Counted from the stretch's first letter, positions 17,406 to 26,770 are shown. The stretch is 50,374 nucleotides of DNA from Bacteroidales bacterium (GCA_027022105.1 JALVZH010000361.1:1-50374), one strand, 5' to 3'. The notes: generated by a model not told the origin, from the sequence alone. Numbers and translations are program-made.

Positions 17406-19347
17406 GTTGAATATTCTTTTGAAATTACATCAAACCACAACTATGATTTGGTAAGAAATAACAATATTGATGTTGAATATTCTTTTGAAATTACATCAAA
17501 CCACAACCGGCATCGGCTATTTGAGCTGCTGCAAACGGTTGAATATTCTTTTGAAATTACATCAAACCACAACTAAAAAGGTGATGATATTTTCTATTCG
17601 CTTGTTGAATATTCTTTTGAAATTACATCAAACCACAACTCATCCCAATCCGCTTCTTTATGTAATGAAGTTGAATATTCTTTTGAAATTACATCAAACC
17701 ACAACTACTTCTACCTGAATAAACTTCAATATCAGTTGAATATTCTTTTGAAATTACATCAAACCACAACTACATGGCCAACGTCTGCTCGTCGGTCATG
17801 GTTGAATATTCTTTTGAAATTACATCAAACCACAACCTATATCTGTTATATCATATTGTGCCATTGTTGAATATTCTTTTGAAATTACATCAAACCACAA
17901 CAATGGGGCAAGTATTGCCAATTGCTTCTGGTTGAATATTCTTTTGAAATTACATCAAACCACAACTTGTGTTAATTGCGCAAGGTAGGCCATGCCGTTG
18001 AATATTCTTTTGAAATTACATCAAACCACAACTATCAAAACCGTATCGGTAACATAAATGGTGTTGAATATTCTTTTGAAATTACATCAAACCACAACCC
18101 TGCACGACTCCGGTCGGCTTTCTTTTAAGTTGAATATTCTTTTGAAATTACATCAAACCACAACCAACCATGCTTTCGGGATTGGCTGTAAGAGTTGAAT
18201 ATTCTTTTGAAATTACATCAAACCACAACTGGAACGCATATGTTATATTGTGGGGAACAGTTGAATATTCTTTTGAAATTACATCAAACCACAACCGCCC
18301 TCTACTCCGAGTCAAAATGGCGCAGTTGAATATTCTTTTGAAATTACATCAAACCACAACGCCGTTTTGGTGGTTTTGATGATAAAGCTGGTTGAATATT
18401 CTTTTGAAATTACATCAAACCACAACCACCGTATTCGGTATAATCCTTCACCAGTTGTTGAATATTCTTTTGAAATTACATCAAACCACAACGAAAACTC
18501 ACCATGCCTCTATCCAACCAGTGTTGAATATTCTTTTGAAATTACATCAAACCACAACACCATACTGAACAACAAACAACAACTACTGGTTGAATATTCT
18601 TTTGAAATTACATCAAACCACAACACAACATACTGAACAAACAAACAAACAAAGTTGAATATTCTTTTGAAATTACATCAAACCACAACCAAAACAAACA
18701 ACAAACAAATACTGAACCAGTTGAATATTCTTTTGAAATTACATCAAACCACAACTAGACGGTGGAAAACCAAATTCAAAAGTAGGTTGAATATTCTTTT
18801 GAAATTACATCAAACCACAACAAACAACCATACTGAACAAATACTGAACAGTTGAATATTCTTTTGAAATTACATCAAACCACAACCTACTGAACACCAT
18901 ACTGACAACAAATACTGTTGAATATTCTTTTGAAATTACATCAAACCACAACAAGCTTTCGATAAACTCCTTGTAATACTCGTTGAATATTCTTTTGAAA
19001 TTACATCAAACCACAACTAAAAATTGGTAGCACTAATGCTATTGATGGTTGAATATTCTTTTGAAATTACATCAAACCACAACACGGTCGTTGCTTGGTA
19101 GCTTCCTTTTCGCGTTGAATATTCTTTTGAAATTACATCAAACCACAACAAGTATGAAATAGAGGATAATGTAATTAAAGTTGAATATTCTTTTGAAATT
19201 ACATCAAACCACAACACAAAACCGTGCCATTCCACCAACTCAAATGTTGAATATTCTTTTGAAATTACATCAAACCACAACTTTGCTTTTTACAGGTTTT
19301 TCCTCCTCCTGGTTGAATATTCTTTTGAAATTACATCAAACCACAAC
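17406..19347 (-). CRISPR. Type II-C CRISPR array, 30 repeats / 29 spacers
   Basis: Thirty copies of one 36-base repeat begin every 65-66 bases from 17406 to 19312, with 29 spacers of 29 or 30 bases. On the minus strand the repeat starts GTTGTGGTTTGATGTAATTT and ends AATATTCAAC. All copies, including both terminal ones, read as identical. The minus strand is assigned as crRNA sense because the tracrRNA anti-repeat (24861-24879) pairs with the 5' half of the minus-strand repeat. The array lies 137 bases downstream of cas2, so the leader-proximal, newest spacers should be at the 19347 end. No decayed terminal repeat is seen at 17406. Spacers at 18559, 18625, 18690, 18822 and 18887 share an ACTGA(A)C-containing motif. 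Confidence 0.98.
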
Positions 19348-19484
19348 AATGGGGTTGTAAAAAACAGAGAATCTGTTAGTTATTATAGTTCTGAAACAAG
19401 AATTCTCTTTTTTTGTTTACCATTGAAGTGGCCAGTGATTCAATTTTTTATGCAATTATACAATAAATATGTCAAAGAACGTAT
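19348..19484 (-). promoter_or_regulatory. CRISPR leader between cas2 and the array
   Basis: 137-base A+T-rich stretch with no gene. On the minus strand it contains TATAATTG (19460-19453), one mismatch from the TAnnTTTG -7 motif. Near the array it has a small hairpin AACAGA-TTC-TCTGTT (19377-19363) followed by a T run, ending about 10 bases before the first repeat. Leader identity is inferred from position and from repeat orientation. Confidence 0.6.
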
Positions 19485-19823
19485 CTAAAAAAGTTCCAAT
19501 TGAACCGGAGTATCCGGTAACGGCTTGCTTTTCTTTCCCCAATAATTTATTATGTTTCCGTATTGTTTATCGGTAACTTGTAATATGCTTACCTGACCTT
19601 TGTCGGGAACAAAACCTTTAACGCGCCTAATATGGGCATTTGCGCTTTCTTTGCTTGCACAGTGCCTGATATAAACGGAAAACTGCATCATAGTGAAACC
19701 GTCTTGTAATAGTTTTTTTCGAAACAATGTTGCTGCTTTACGCTCTTTTTTAAGCGTTACCGGCAGATCGAAAAAAACAAATAGCCACATAATATGATAT
19801 GCATTTAATCTGATTTCACTCAT
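19485..19823 (-). CDS. cas2: CRISPR-associated endoribonuclease Cas2
   Basis: 112 residues with the ferredoxin-like Cas2 core. The first strand MWLFVFFDLP carries the conserved Asp19. It is followed by KERKAATLFRKKLLQDGFTMMQFSVYIRHC and VSILQVTDKQYG. With Cas1 it forms the spacer-integration complex. It starts one base after the cas1 stop. Its length and type II-like C-terminus (PVQLELF) are normal for a II-C locus. Confidence 0.96.
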   Translation of the reverse strand: MSEIRLNAYHIMWLFVFFDLPVTLKKERKAATLFRKKLLQDGFTMMQFSVYIRHCASKESANAHIRRVKGFVPDKGQVSILQVTDKQYGNIINYWGKKSKPLPDTPVQLELF

Positions 19824-19824
19824 T

Positions 19825-20715
19825 TTAAATATCCCATTTGGGGTACACTATTTTATTTGTGTTTTCTTCAAAACATTTTGCAAGTGAAGCGGAAGTTGAC
19901 GTTAGAGCTACCATTAACGGTTTTCTTTTATCTCTTATTATAACATCTGAAGTTAATACTTTTAAAAGTTCCATTTTTATCTCTTTTGTCAATTCCTGTG
20001 TTTCTTTAGTATTCCATAAATCAAATACTATTTTATCGGCAAATGGCCTGTATGGTTCCATTATGTCATCTGCCAGACAAAAAGCATTGTATTTGTTGCT
20101 GTGATGAATTCCAAGTGTTGCTAATAATCCCGAACCCGTCAGTGCACGTGCCACGGCAGCGCGTAAAATTGCGTATATGTAGTTGAGCAGATTGTTTGGC
20201 GGTATGCCGTACCTTCCGCGAATAAAACTCTTCCCAAAAAGTTCGGGCCAATAGGCTCTTGCCGCAGCACCTTCTCTATTGTCAGCATCATTGCTTTTTA
20301 CTTGTGAAGCATGATACATCACTTTCTTATGATCTTTATTTAATTTACTCAACAAAGTAGCCTGATTCTCTATTTTTGATACAATGGTTGTTTTCCAAAG
20401 CTGTTTTTTCAATGGTTGCGTGGCATTTATCTGTTTTGAAAATAATGTTTGCTGTAAATGATGACCATTCAGGTTTAACAACATGGATGACGGATAATGG
20501 GTGTTGTTACAGAATATAATGGCGACATTGTTGTTAATCAATTCTTCTATTAAAGGTAAACTTATGTTTATTTGCTGGTGCTCCAATACCACAAATCCAA
20601 TATCTTCAACAGGTATTGTTTTTGTTTCGCCCGTACCTTTTGGTTCCGCAACTAACTGTTTATACTTTACTGATAAGCGGTAAGGCTTTGAGAAAAAAAG
20701 CGTTCTTTTAATCAT
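19825..20715 (-). CDS. cas1: CRISPR-associated integrase Cas1 (type II)
   Basis: 296 residues from ATG 20715 (MIKRTLFFSKPYRLSV). Conserved catalytic and metal-binding positions are present: E148 in DNREGAAARAYW, H204/H205 in LGIHHSNKYNAF, and acidic residues D216, D217 and E220 in LADDIMEPYRPF. It inserts new spacers at the leader end together with Cas2. A longer frame to 20775 only adds the cas9 3' end. The true start overlaps the cas9 stop within ATGATTAA, so the genes are translationally coupled. Confidence 0.96.
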   Translation of the reverse strand: MIKRTLFFSKPYRLSVKYKQLVAEPKGTGETKTIPVEDIGFVVLEHQQINISLPLIEELINNNVAIIFCNNTHYPSSMLLNLNGHHLQQTLFSKQINATQPLKKQLWKTTIVSKIENQATLLSKLNKDHKKVMYHASQVKSNDADNREGAAARAYWPELFGKSFIRGRYGIPPNNLLNYIYAILRAAVARALTGSGLLATLGIHHSNKYNAFCLADDIMEPYRPFADKIVFDLWNTKETQELTKEIKMELLKVLTSDVIIRDKRKPLMVALTSTSASLAKCFEENTNKIVYPKWDI

Positions 20716-23700
20716 AGTTTTTGTAAAAATGTATAAAACCCAGAGAGTTAATATAAAAATCGATATTTTCAACAAGGAAACTAAAATTTGCAGGACTAAT
20801 CCTCAAATAGGGATGGGGTTTTTCAAAATTAACAGTTGATTCACCAGTAGTTAAGGATTTAGGAACAATGTCGGTGTTGTTTTCTTTTTTATAATCTTCT
20901 GTTAACTCTTTTTCATTTCTTGCCTCCATATGGTGTTTAAACTTTAAACGACCATCTTTGTTTAAAATAATTACTTTATAAAGCCTTTTATTTAATTCAT
21001 TATATTCCAAGTTGTAAAGTTCTTCCGGTTCTTTATCCCAGAACAAAACCAGTGTACCTGTCTTCACGGTTCTTTTAAGAGGAAAGCCGGTTTTAGGGTG
21101 TTTTTCAGGAAGCAAAGAAAATGGGTTTCGTTCTTTTCTGTTCTTTTTTTTATTTATTGTAAAGTATTGTCCCGCTTCAAAATTGTTTACCACGATTACT
21201 TTTCGTTTTGTCCTGTTTTCTTTCGATTCATATATCCCCATAATATAATTACCGTCGTTTACAAAATAAGAATGTTGTTTGTAATCTTTTTTGGAAATAT
21301 CGCGATGTATTTTAATTGCCAACGGGTCGGTAACTGTTTTTGCAATACATCTTACTTTTTTAATCGGAGTAAGTGAACCGTCTTTATTTTTTATTGAATA
21401 AATGTTAAGTAGTTTGCTTTTAGTGTTCTCTATTTCATTCTTTATTAAATCTTTTTGTGTTTCATTTTCTTCGTTTGAAAGTTTTTTGTTAAGATTTTTT
21501 AGAGTTGTCTGTATTTCTTTCTCAATTTTTTTCCCGTTTTCTATAATAGAGCGGATTTGTTCATCTACTATGTTTTTTATATCGCCCGACTCAAGGTTAT
21601 CAACCGCTTTGCGTACTACATAAACGATTTTATCGGTTTCTTTACCGTCATATTTCTCCTTTACCACAATTGCACCGTAATTGGTTTCTTTATGTAGCGA
21701 ACCTCTTATGGTATTTCCTTGTTGGTAAATAGGTTTCCCGTTGCTATCTTTTATAATTACTCCCCGTTTCCTCAATTTCTTTTTTGTTTGTTTGGGTAAA
21801 GGATTGGGAGTGTAGTGTGACACAAGTATTTCATTTTCTATCTCCATTACATCTTCTGTAAATTTTTCCCAGGGTTTATCAATATTGGGCAGATTGTCTG
21901 CATATACTCTTTCTTCATCTTCCCATTGATGATAAATATTTGCCACCGTTTCGTATGCTTCTTTTGTCATACAGGCTATTGTAATAGCATCAATACAATG
22001 ATGTACATGGCTTTTTCTCTCTTTTTTGGAATAAATATCTTGCAGCCCCCATATTTTTCTGAAATCAGAAACAGCCTGTCCTTTAACAGTATAAACATTA
22101 TCAAAAAGTGATTTTAAATACAAACGTGTGTATTTTGTGATTATACCGGTGTCAACTATCTGACTGCTTTTAAAGCCGTCAGGAATATTTTTTTGCAAGA
22201 AATTACCGTATTTCTTATTCCAATATCCGTATTCGATCATAAAATAATTCTTTTGACGGATGGCCCTGTCTTTTGCTTCTTTATTATCGCTATTTTGTTT
22301 GGCTCTCATTTTGTACAGTTGCGCATTCTTATAAGCTTCGTCTCTTTTCTTTTTCCAGTGTTCAATTCTTAAAAGAATTTCGTCGTAATTATTTAATTGC
22401 GAAGGTATTTTGTTCCTTTTTGTTTTTCTGTTAAATTCTTTTTCGCAAAGCGTTCGATTTGATTGTGAATTATCGAAGGAAATACTTCTGGGAATAGTGT
22501 GTTCAATGTCAAAATTCGGATTTTCACCTAAAAAATCTGTAATACCTATCGTTTTTCCGGTATATATACAAATGTGTTTCTGTTCTTCCCATAATTGATA
22601 TTTAAGTATATCCGTATCGGTAGGCTCAATTGTTTTTCCTGTTGCTGCCCGGTAGTCTCTTATTATTTGTTGTTTATATTTGTCATGCAATTCTTTACGT
22701 TCATTTTGCCACTTTCTTATGGCATATCTTTCGTTGGCACTGTTGAGTTCTCTCGCCATTTCTATATGTACCCTTGTAGCGGGGTCTATAATTTTCTCTT
22801 TTAGTAGTTCGTTCACAACTTTTCTAAGCTGGTGTAAGCCTCTCATTGCCATAGGGTTCTTTATTGAGGATATTAATGGACTTCCCAATCGATACTCATT
22901 GTGTGCATTTTTTTCAGCAGGTTTATAAACCTCAATATCCGATGGATGATAAAGTTTTCTCAGTTTTTTTTCATCTATGTCAAAATTATCTTTTAAAAAC
23001 TCTTTAATCCTTTCATCCGTACGTTTTGTTCTTATAAATGCAGGTTTGCCGTACGGATTATCCATTTGTTTTTTTAGGGCCTCAAATGCATTGTTTATTA
23101 TTTTTTCCTGAAGTTCTTCATCCATGTTTTTCCATGATTTTTCGGTATATAGGCTTTTCATACTTTTTTTAACGTCGTTTAAAACAGCTGATTGCCAATG
23201 CGCATTGTCACTCAGCGTTATCCCCTCTTCTCTGTATTTCTCAATTAAGCCGTTTAAAAGGTCGTTTTTCTTTTTTTCAATATTCTGACTTTCAATAATT
23301 GCTACAATTTCTTTTATAATTGCATTTTTGTTTTCTTTTTCTTCCCATATTTCTATAGGTATAATGTTTTTCAGATTGGCCAAAATGACTGCATGAGAAA
23401 ACAAATATCCTTCTTTCAGATAAGGCAGTATATTTTTTATTGCTTTAAGGCTCAGTGAAGCGTAATTTTTATCCAGTTTTATTTTTGAAAAAGCAGTTGC
23501 TTCTTCTTTATTCAGCGACAAGTTTTTCTTTGCAAACTCAACAACTTTGTTTTCATTATCAAAAAAATATAGAACATGCCATATGTCATTGATAATCTGA
23601 TCTTGTGTTTTGCCTTTTCCAAGTCTATATTTTTCAGTAATTTCGTCTTTCCAGTTTTCACCAAAAATACTTTTAAATTGTGCTGCTGTTTTATTTCCTG

Positions 23701-24769
23701 ATATATTGGTTTCCAAATGGTAATTAAAAAAGTATTTTAGCGAATCCCGTTCACTATAAGTGTATTTCGTATATTTAAAACCTTTTGGTGTAAGTTTTTT
23801 TGCAATATCCTCAAATTTAAAATTGCTTTTGGATTTTCTCAGAAACAGTGGAATTATTTTCTCTTTTTCTTCATGCGTAAGCATGCGTAATGTTTCGTCT
23901 TCGGGTGTTTTTATTTTAATGTTGTTGATAAAGCCATACATTCTGAATTCTTCAAATAATGGATGTGAGGCCGGACAGCGTGTTTTGTTTTTCTCAAAAG
24001 TGCAATACCCCACATTCCCTTTTTGTGATTTTAATGGCTGTTGTTTAAATATTTCCTTTTTAATTTCACTCGAAAAATCTTCAGGCAGTTGTTGAACTTT
24101 ACAAATGGTTTCAAATTCCTCAAGATAATGTTTTTCACGATGTGTATATTTCCCTCTTATTTTTTCTCCTTTTTCATAAAGCTCGTAAAAATATTGCCCG
24201 AGCGTTTTTTCTTCTTTTTCTTTTGATAATTGCTCAATACCTTCGTGGACTATACCGTCACTCTCAGTTGTTGTGTCTAATCTGTTACTTAAAAATCCTC
24301 TTCGCTGTGTTATATGATACAATGCTCTTCCCAGTATATAACGGTCGGTTATGCTGTTTAAATCCAGTTTCTTTGTTGCTGCAATAGCCCTGTAAAAGTA
24401 TGGATTCTTATTGTCTGCCTCATTGGTTTTTTGCCATTCCATAAAAGCTGTATTAGAAACAGGATATATTTTTTTATACCTCCATGCATCTAATTCAGTA
24501 TCGGTAATTTCAGGACAATAATTGTATTTGGTAAGTATCTTTAAAACATTAATCTTTCTTAACCTTCTCCTAAAATATAGTCTGCGTTTACTTCTGAATT
24601 CAGTTCTTTGTGCTGCCCGTGATATCTCGTTCCCTTTTTCTATATGTACACCTTCTTGGAATATTCGCACTCCTTTATGCAGTAATTTAAAAGATTCGGT
24701 TTTTTCAATTTTTTCGACAACAGCCCAGCCAAGGCTGTTGGTTCCTAAATCTAATCCTAGAATTTTCAT
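20708..24769 (-). CDS. cas9: Cas9 RNA-guided endonuclease, type II-C
   Basis: 1353 residues. RuvC-I: KILGLDLGTNSLGWAVVE with D7. Arginine-rich bridge helix: SKRRLYFRRRLRK (about 60-72). RuvC-II: VHIEMAREL with E670. HNH: FDIEHTIPRSISFDNS with H757, N771 and N780 at the same spacing as SpCas9 H840, N854 and N863. RuvC-III: HVHHCIDAIT with H924 and D927. All nuclease residues are intact, so an active double-strand nuclease is predicted. Subtype II-C follows from the cas9-cas1-cas2 set without cas4 or csn2. The protein is longer than the compact 1000-1100-residue II-C enzymes, as is usual in Bacteroidota. The coding region is visibly more A+T rich than the flanking operons, compatible with horizontal transfer. 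Confidence 0.98.
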   Translation of the reverse strand: MKILGLDLGTNSLGWAVVEKIEKTESFKLLHKGVRIFQEGVHIEKGNEISRAAQRTEFRSKRRLYFRRRLRKINVLKILTKYNYCPEITDTELDAWRYKKIYPVSNTAFMEWQKTNEADNKNPYFYRAIAATKKLDLNSITDRYILGRALYHITQRRGFLSNRLDTTTESDGIVHEGIEQLSKEKEEKTLGQYFYELYEKGEKIRGKYTHREKHYLEEFETICKVQQLPEDFSSEIKKEIFKQQPLKSQKGNVGYCTFEKNKTRCPASHPLFEEFRMYGFINNIKIKTPEDETLRMLTHEEKEKIIPLFLRKSKSNFKFEDIAKKLTPKGFKYTKYTYSERDSLKYFFNYHLETNISGNKTAAQFKSIFGENWKDEITEKYRLGKGKTQDQIINDIWHVLYFFDNENKVVEFAKKNLSLNKEEATAFSKIKLDKNYASLSLKAIKNILPYLKEGYLFSHAVILANLKNIIPIEIWEEKENKNAIIKEIVAIIESQNIEKKKNDLLNGLIEKYREEGITLSDNAHWQSAVLNDVKKSMKSLYTEKSWKNMDEELQEKIINNAFEALKKQMDNPYGKPAFIRTKRTDERIKEFLKDNFDIDEKKLRKLYHPSDIEVYKPAEKNAHNEYRLGSPLISSIKNPMAMRGLHQLRKVVNELLKEKIIDPATRVHIEMARELNSANERYAIRKWQNERKELHDKYKQQIIRDYRAATGKTIEPTDTDILKYQLWEEQKHICIYTGKTIGITDFLGENPNFDIEHTIPRSISFDNSQSNRTLCEKEFNRKTKRNKIPSQLNNYDEILLRIEHWKKKRDEAYKNAQLYKMRAKQNSDNKEAKDRAIRQKNYFMIEYGYWNKKYGNFLQKNIPDGFKSSQIVDTGIITKYTRLYLKSLFDNVYTVKGQAVSDFRKIWGLQDIYSKKERKSHVHHCIDAITIACMTKEAYETVANIYHQWEDEERVYADNLPNIDKPWEKFTEDVMEIENEILVSHYTPNPLPKQTKKKLRKRGVIIKDSNGKPIYQQGNTIRGSLHKETNYGAIVVKEKYDGKETDKIVYVVRKAVDNLESGDIKNIVDEQIRSIIENGKKIEKEIQTTLKNLNKKLSNEENETQKDLIKNEIENTKSKLLNIYSIKNKDGSLTPIKKVRCIAKTVTDPLAIKIHRDISKKDYKQHSYFVNDGNYIMGIYESKENRTKRKVIVVNNFEAGQYFTINKKKNRKERNPFSLLPEKHPKTGFPLKRTVKTGTLVLFWDKEPEELYNLEYNELNKRLYKVIILNKDGRLKFKHHMEARNEKELTEDYKKENNTDIVPKSLTTGESTVNFEKPHPYLRISPANFSFLVENIDFYINSLGFIHFYKNYD

Positions 24770-24849
24770 GGTAGAGTATATTTTTAATTAAGGTTTGTTT
24801 AATTCGCCATAAAATTAAAAAAATAATCTGAGTTTTAATAAATTATTTG

Positions 24850-24857
24850 TATATTTG
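24850..24857 (+). promoter_or_regulatory. -7 promoter element of tracrRNA
   Basis: TATATTTG matches TAnnTTTG exactly and lies just before the anti-repeat, so the tracrRNA would start near 24860-24865. Confidence 0.65.
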
Positions 24858-24943
24858 TGGCAATTACATCTTACCACAATAAGGCTAAATGCCGTAGGAT
24901 GGAAAATATCCTTAACTCCTGCTTCGGTGGGAGTTATTTTTTT
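24858..24943 (+). ncRNA. tracrRNA
   Basis: Plus-strand RNA divergent from cas9. The anti-repeat AATTACATCTTACCACAA (about 24862-24879) pairs with the 5' part of the minus-strand CRISPR repeat (TTGTGGTTTGATGTAATT) except for a two-base internal loop. It continues with a nexus-like hairpin around GGCTAAATGCC, then a GGAT-GGAAA-ATCC hairpin (24898-24910), and ends in a 9-bp stem AACTCCTGC-TTCG-GTGGGAGTT plus ATTTTTTT (24914-24943). These are the parts expected of a type II tracrRNA. A long-form RNA starting further upstream cannot be excluded. Confidence 0.9.
24914..24943 (+). terminator. tracrRNA Rho-independent terminator
   Basis: 9-bp stem including two G-U pairs, UUCG tetraloop and a run of seven Ts. 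Confidence 0.92.
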
Positions 24944-25551
24944 AACTCAACTTTGCTAATTTTGACGGAATAGCTGTAAGTGTAAATCGCTTGTGCCATT
25001 CAACATTTCCAACCTGCCGGGATTTCCAACGCACAATCCAACTTCCAACCCGACAGGTTTGCCCTTTTTCCGTCCTTTCAGGACTCTGCCCGCCCGGCCA
25101 GCGGCTACCTGAAAGGACATTCCGGCGCTGCCTCACTCCCGCGTCCCAATTCCGAGTCATCTAATAGGTTGGCCATGTGGGCTGGAATGGCGACGGAATC
25201 TCTGCTTGTACTTCTTTTTCAATTTGCAATATTGTACTGATAATATGGTGGTTGTTGCAGTATTTCAAATTCCAATTTTCAAAATACAAATTCCAAACAT
25301 GTCTGCCTCCGGCTGATAAATCTCAATATTTTAATATTCAATACCCAAAAAGCCTGGGTGATTTAAAAAGTACTTTATTAAAACATTAGCCGGAAGGTTT
25401 TGAGATTTGGAATTTCGACATTGGAATTTCTTTTTTTTCCCGGGATGTTGGTACGGTTCCTTACTTACTCATTGTGAACCTGTCCACCGCAGGCAGACTG
25501 CTTATTTTCAGTTTATTCTTCATTTCCCAATTCCATATTTTTCAATAAATC
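24944..25551. repeat. Gene-free stretch with dispersed repeats
   Basis: No convincing coding region. About 25137-25205 repeats the CGTCCCAATTCCGAGTCAT...GACGGAATCTC block seen at 17192 and, inverted, at 38386. Segments around 25005-25110 (CAACCTGCCGGGATTTCC, AACCCGACAGGTTTGCC) resemble 49600-49645. The stretch separates the CRISPR locus from the DUF4143 ATPase. Confidence 0.5.
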
Positions 25552-25608
25552 TTAAATCGTAACAAACTCCCTGAAATTTTCCCTGTCGATAATCTTACAT
25601 TCAGCAAT
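25552..25608 (-). pseudogene. Disconnected C-terminal end of the DUF4143 ATPase
   Basis: In-frame continuation after the amber codon at 25609; reads IAECKIIDRENFREFVTI and then TAA (25552-25554). The match to the usual family ending (AECKIINRENFREF-like, from general knowledge of the family) supports recent loss by a point or small indel change, or a sequencing error. Confidence 0.6.
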
Positions 25609-26685
25609 CTATGCTTTTACGAAGGTTTTTGGGATTCTTGCTTTTTGTCTGTTTTTCCATTTGAATTCGTATCCGTAAATTTTGCCTCCTGTTTCCTCAA
25701 CAAAATCAACTTCCTGTTGTTGTTTGGTTCTCCAAAAATAATATCTTGCAAGGCTCTCTTTATATTCAATCTGTTTTATTCTTTCCGAAATAAGAAAATT
25801 TTCCCAAAGCGCTCCCTTATCCGTCCTCAATTCCAATGGGTCGAAATTTCCAATTACCATATTGCGGATACCGTTGTCGTAAAAATAAATCTTCTTATTC
25901 ATTTTTATTTCATTGCGAAGATTACGGCTGAAACTCCCCACTTTAAATACGATAAAACCTTTTTGCAAAATTTCGATATACTTGCTAACCGTATTTTTAT
26001 CTGAATTTACCGTTTGCGCCAGTTCGGAATAATTTACTTCGCTGCCAACCTGCAAAGCCAATGCCTGAACCAGTTTGTCAAGAACCTCAGGCTTTTGAAT
26101 ATTGGAAAAAGAAAGAATATCCTTGTATAAATAACTGCTCACAAGGTTTTTAAGAACCGGAATCTCATCTCCCGGATTGTTTAATACATCAGGATAAAAT
26201 CCAAATAACAATCTGTTTTCAAGTTGCTGTTCCGAATATAAATATCCGTGATGATTTTCATATTCTTCCCATGAAACCGGAAACAAACGGTACTCCCATT
26301 TTCGTCCCGTCAAAGGCTCATTTAAACTGTTTGACAAATCGAATGATGAAGAACCGCTTGCAAACAATTGAATACCTTTAATTCTGTCCGTAATTATTTT
26401 CATTGTAAGCCCTATCCCTTTAATCCTTTGGGCCTCATCAATAAAAACAAATTTGTGTTTCCCGATAATAGAACGGATTTGCTCCGTATTGGGTTCTGTG
26501 AGTATTCTTTTTATTTGCGGGTCATCGCCATCAAGCAACAGGTAATCTTTATTTTTTAATATTTTTTCTATTAAAGTGGTTTTGCCAACCTGCCTCGGGC
26601 CGAGTAAGATAATGGCTTTCCCCGAACCTACTCTTTTTTTAATCTCTTGTTCCAAATACCGCTTATACATATTGTTTTTTTGCAA
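25609..26685 (-). CDS. ATP-binding protein with DUF4143, C-terminus cut by a stop codon
   Basis: 358 residues. The AAA-type N-terminal domain has Walker A LLGPRQVGKTT (about 28-38), Walker B KFVFIDEAQ, and sensor FASGSSSFDLS. A winged-helix and a C-terminal DUF4143 nuclease-like fold follow, with GALWENFLISERIK, YFWRTKQQQEVDFV and YGYEFKWKN. The reading frame stops at TAG 25609-25611 right after KTFVKA. The next 18 in-frame codons (25555-25608) encode IAECKIIDRENFREFVTI, which is what DUF4143 proteins have at their end. The gene therefore looks nonsense-truncated by about 18 residues. The role of this family is poorly known. The upstream region has paired palindromes. Confidence 0.85.
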   Translation of the reverse strand: MQKNNMYKRYLEQEIKKRVGSGKAIILLGPRQVGKTTLIEKILKNKDYLLLDGDDPQIKRILTEPNTEQIRSIIGKHKFVFIDEAQRIKGIGLTMKIITDRIKGIQLFASGSSSFDLSNSLNEPLTGRKWEYRLFPVSWEEYENHHGYLYSEQQLENRLLFGFYPDVLNNPGDEIPVLKNLVSSYLYKDILSFSNIQKPEVLDKLVQALALQVGSEVNYSELAQTVNSDKNTVSKYIEILQKGFIVFKVGSFSRNLRNEIKMNKKIYFYDNGIRNMVIGNFDPLELRTDKGALWENFLISERIKQIEYKESLARYYFWRTKQQQEVDFVEETGGKIYGYEFKWKNRQKARIPKTFVKA

Positions 26686-26714
26686 AAATAATACTTTTTA
26701 TGAATATTTTCCCG

Positions 26715-26770
26715 AATAGTTATAACTTTCGGTGATTTAATTCACCAAAAGTTATAACTATTGGTGAATT
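26715..26770. promoter_or_regulatory. Nested palindromes upstream of the DUF4143 ATPase
   Basis: Two perfect palindromes AGTTATAACT (26718-26727 and 26750-26759), 32 bases apart centre to centre, flank a near-palindrome GGTGATTTAATTCACC (26731-26746). The outer arms also form one inverted repeat (26715-26729 with 26748-26762). The layout fits a dimeric-regulator operator or a cruciform; no function is proven. Confidence 0.55.

Noticed and set aside
17295-19280. Open frames encoding repeated VEYSFEITSNHN or LNILLKLHQTTT peptides
   Set aside because: These are translations of the CRISPR repeat in the array; the repeats and spacers explain them fully.
19348-19484. Possible additional small cas or anti-CRISPR gene in the leader
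   Set aside because: No open frame with a plausible start and ribosome site exists in these 137 bases.
20716-20775. Longer N-terminus for Cas1
   Set aside because: These codons only read the cas9 3' end in another frame; the ATGATTAA overlap and Cas1 family N-terminus support 20715.
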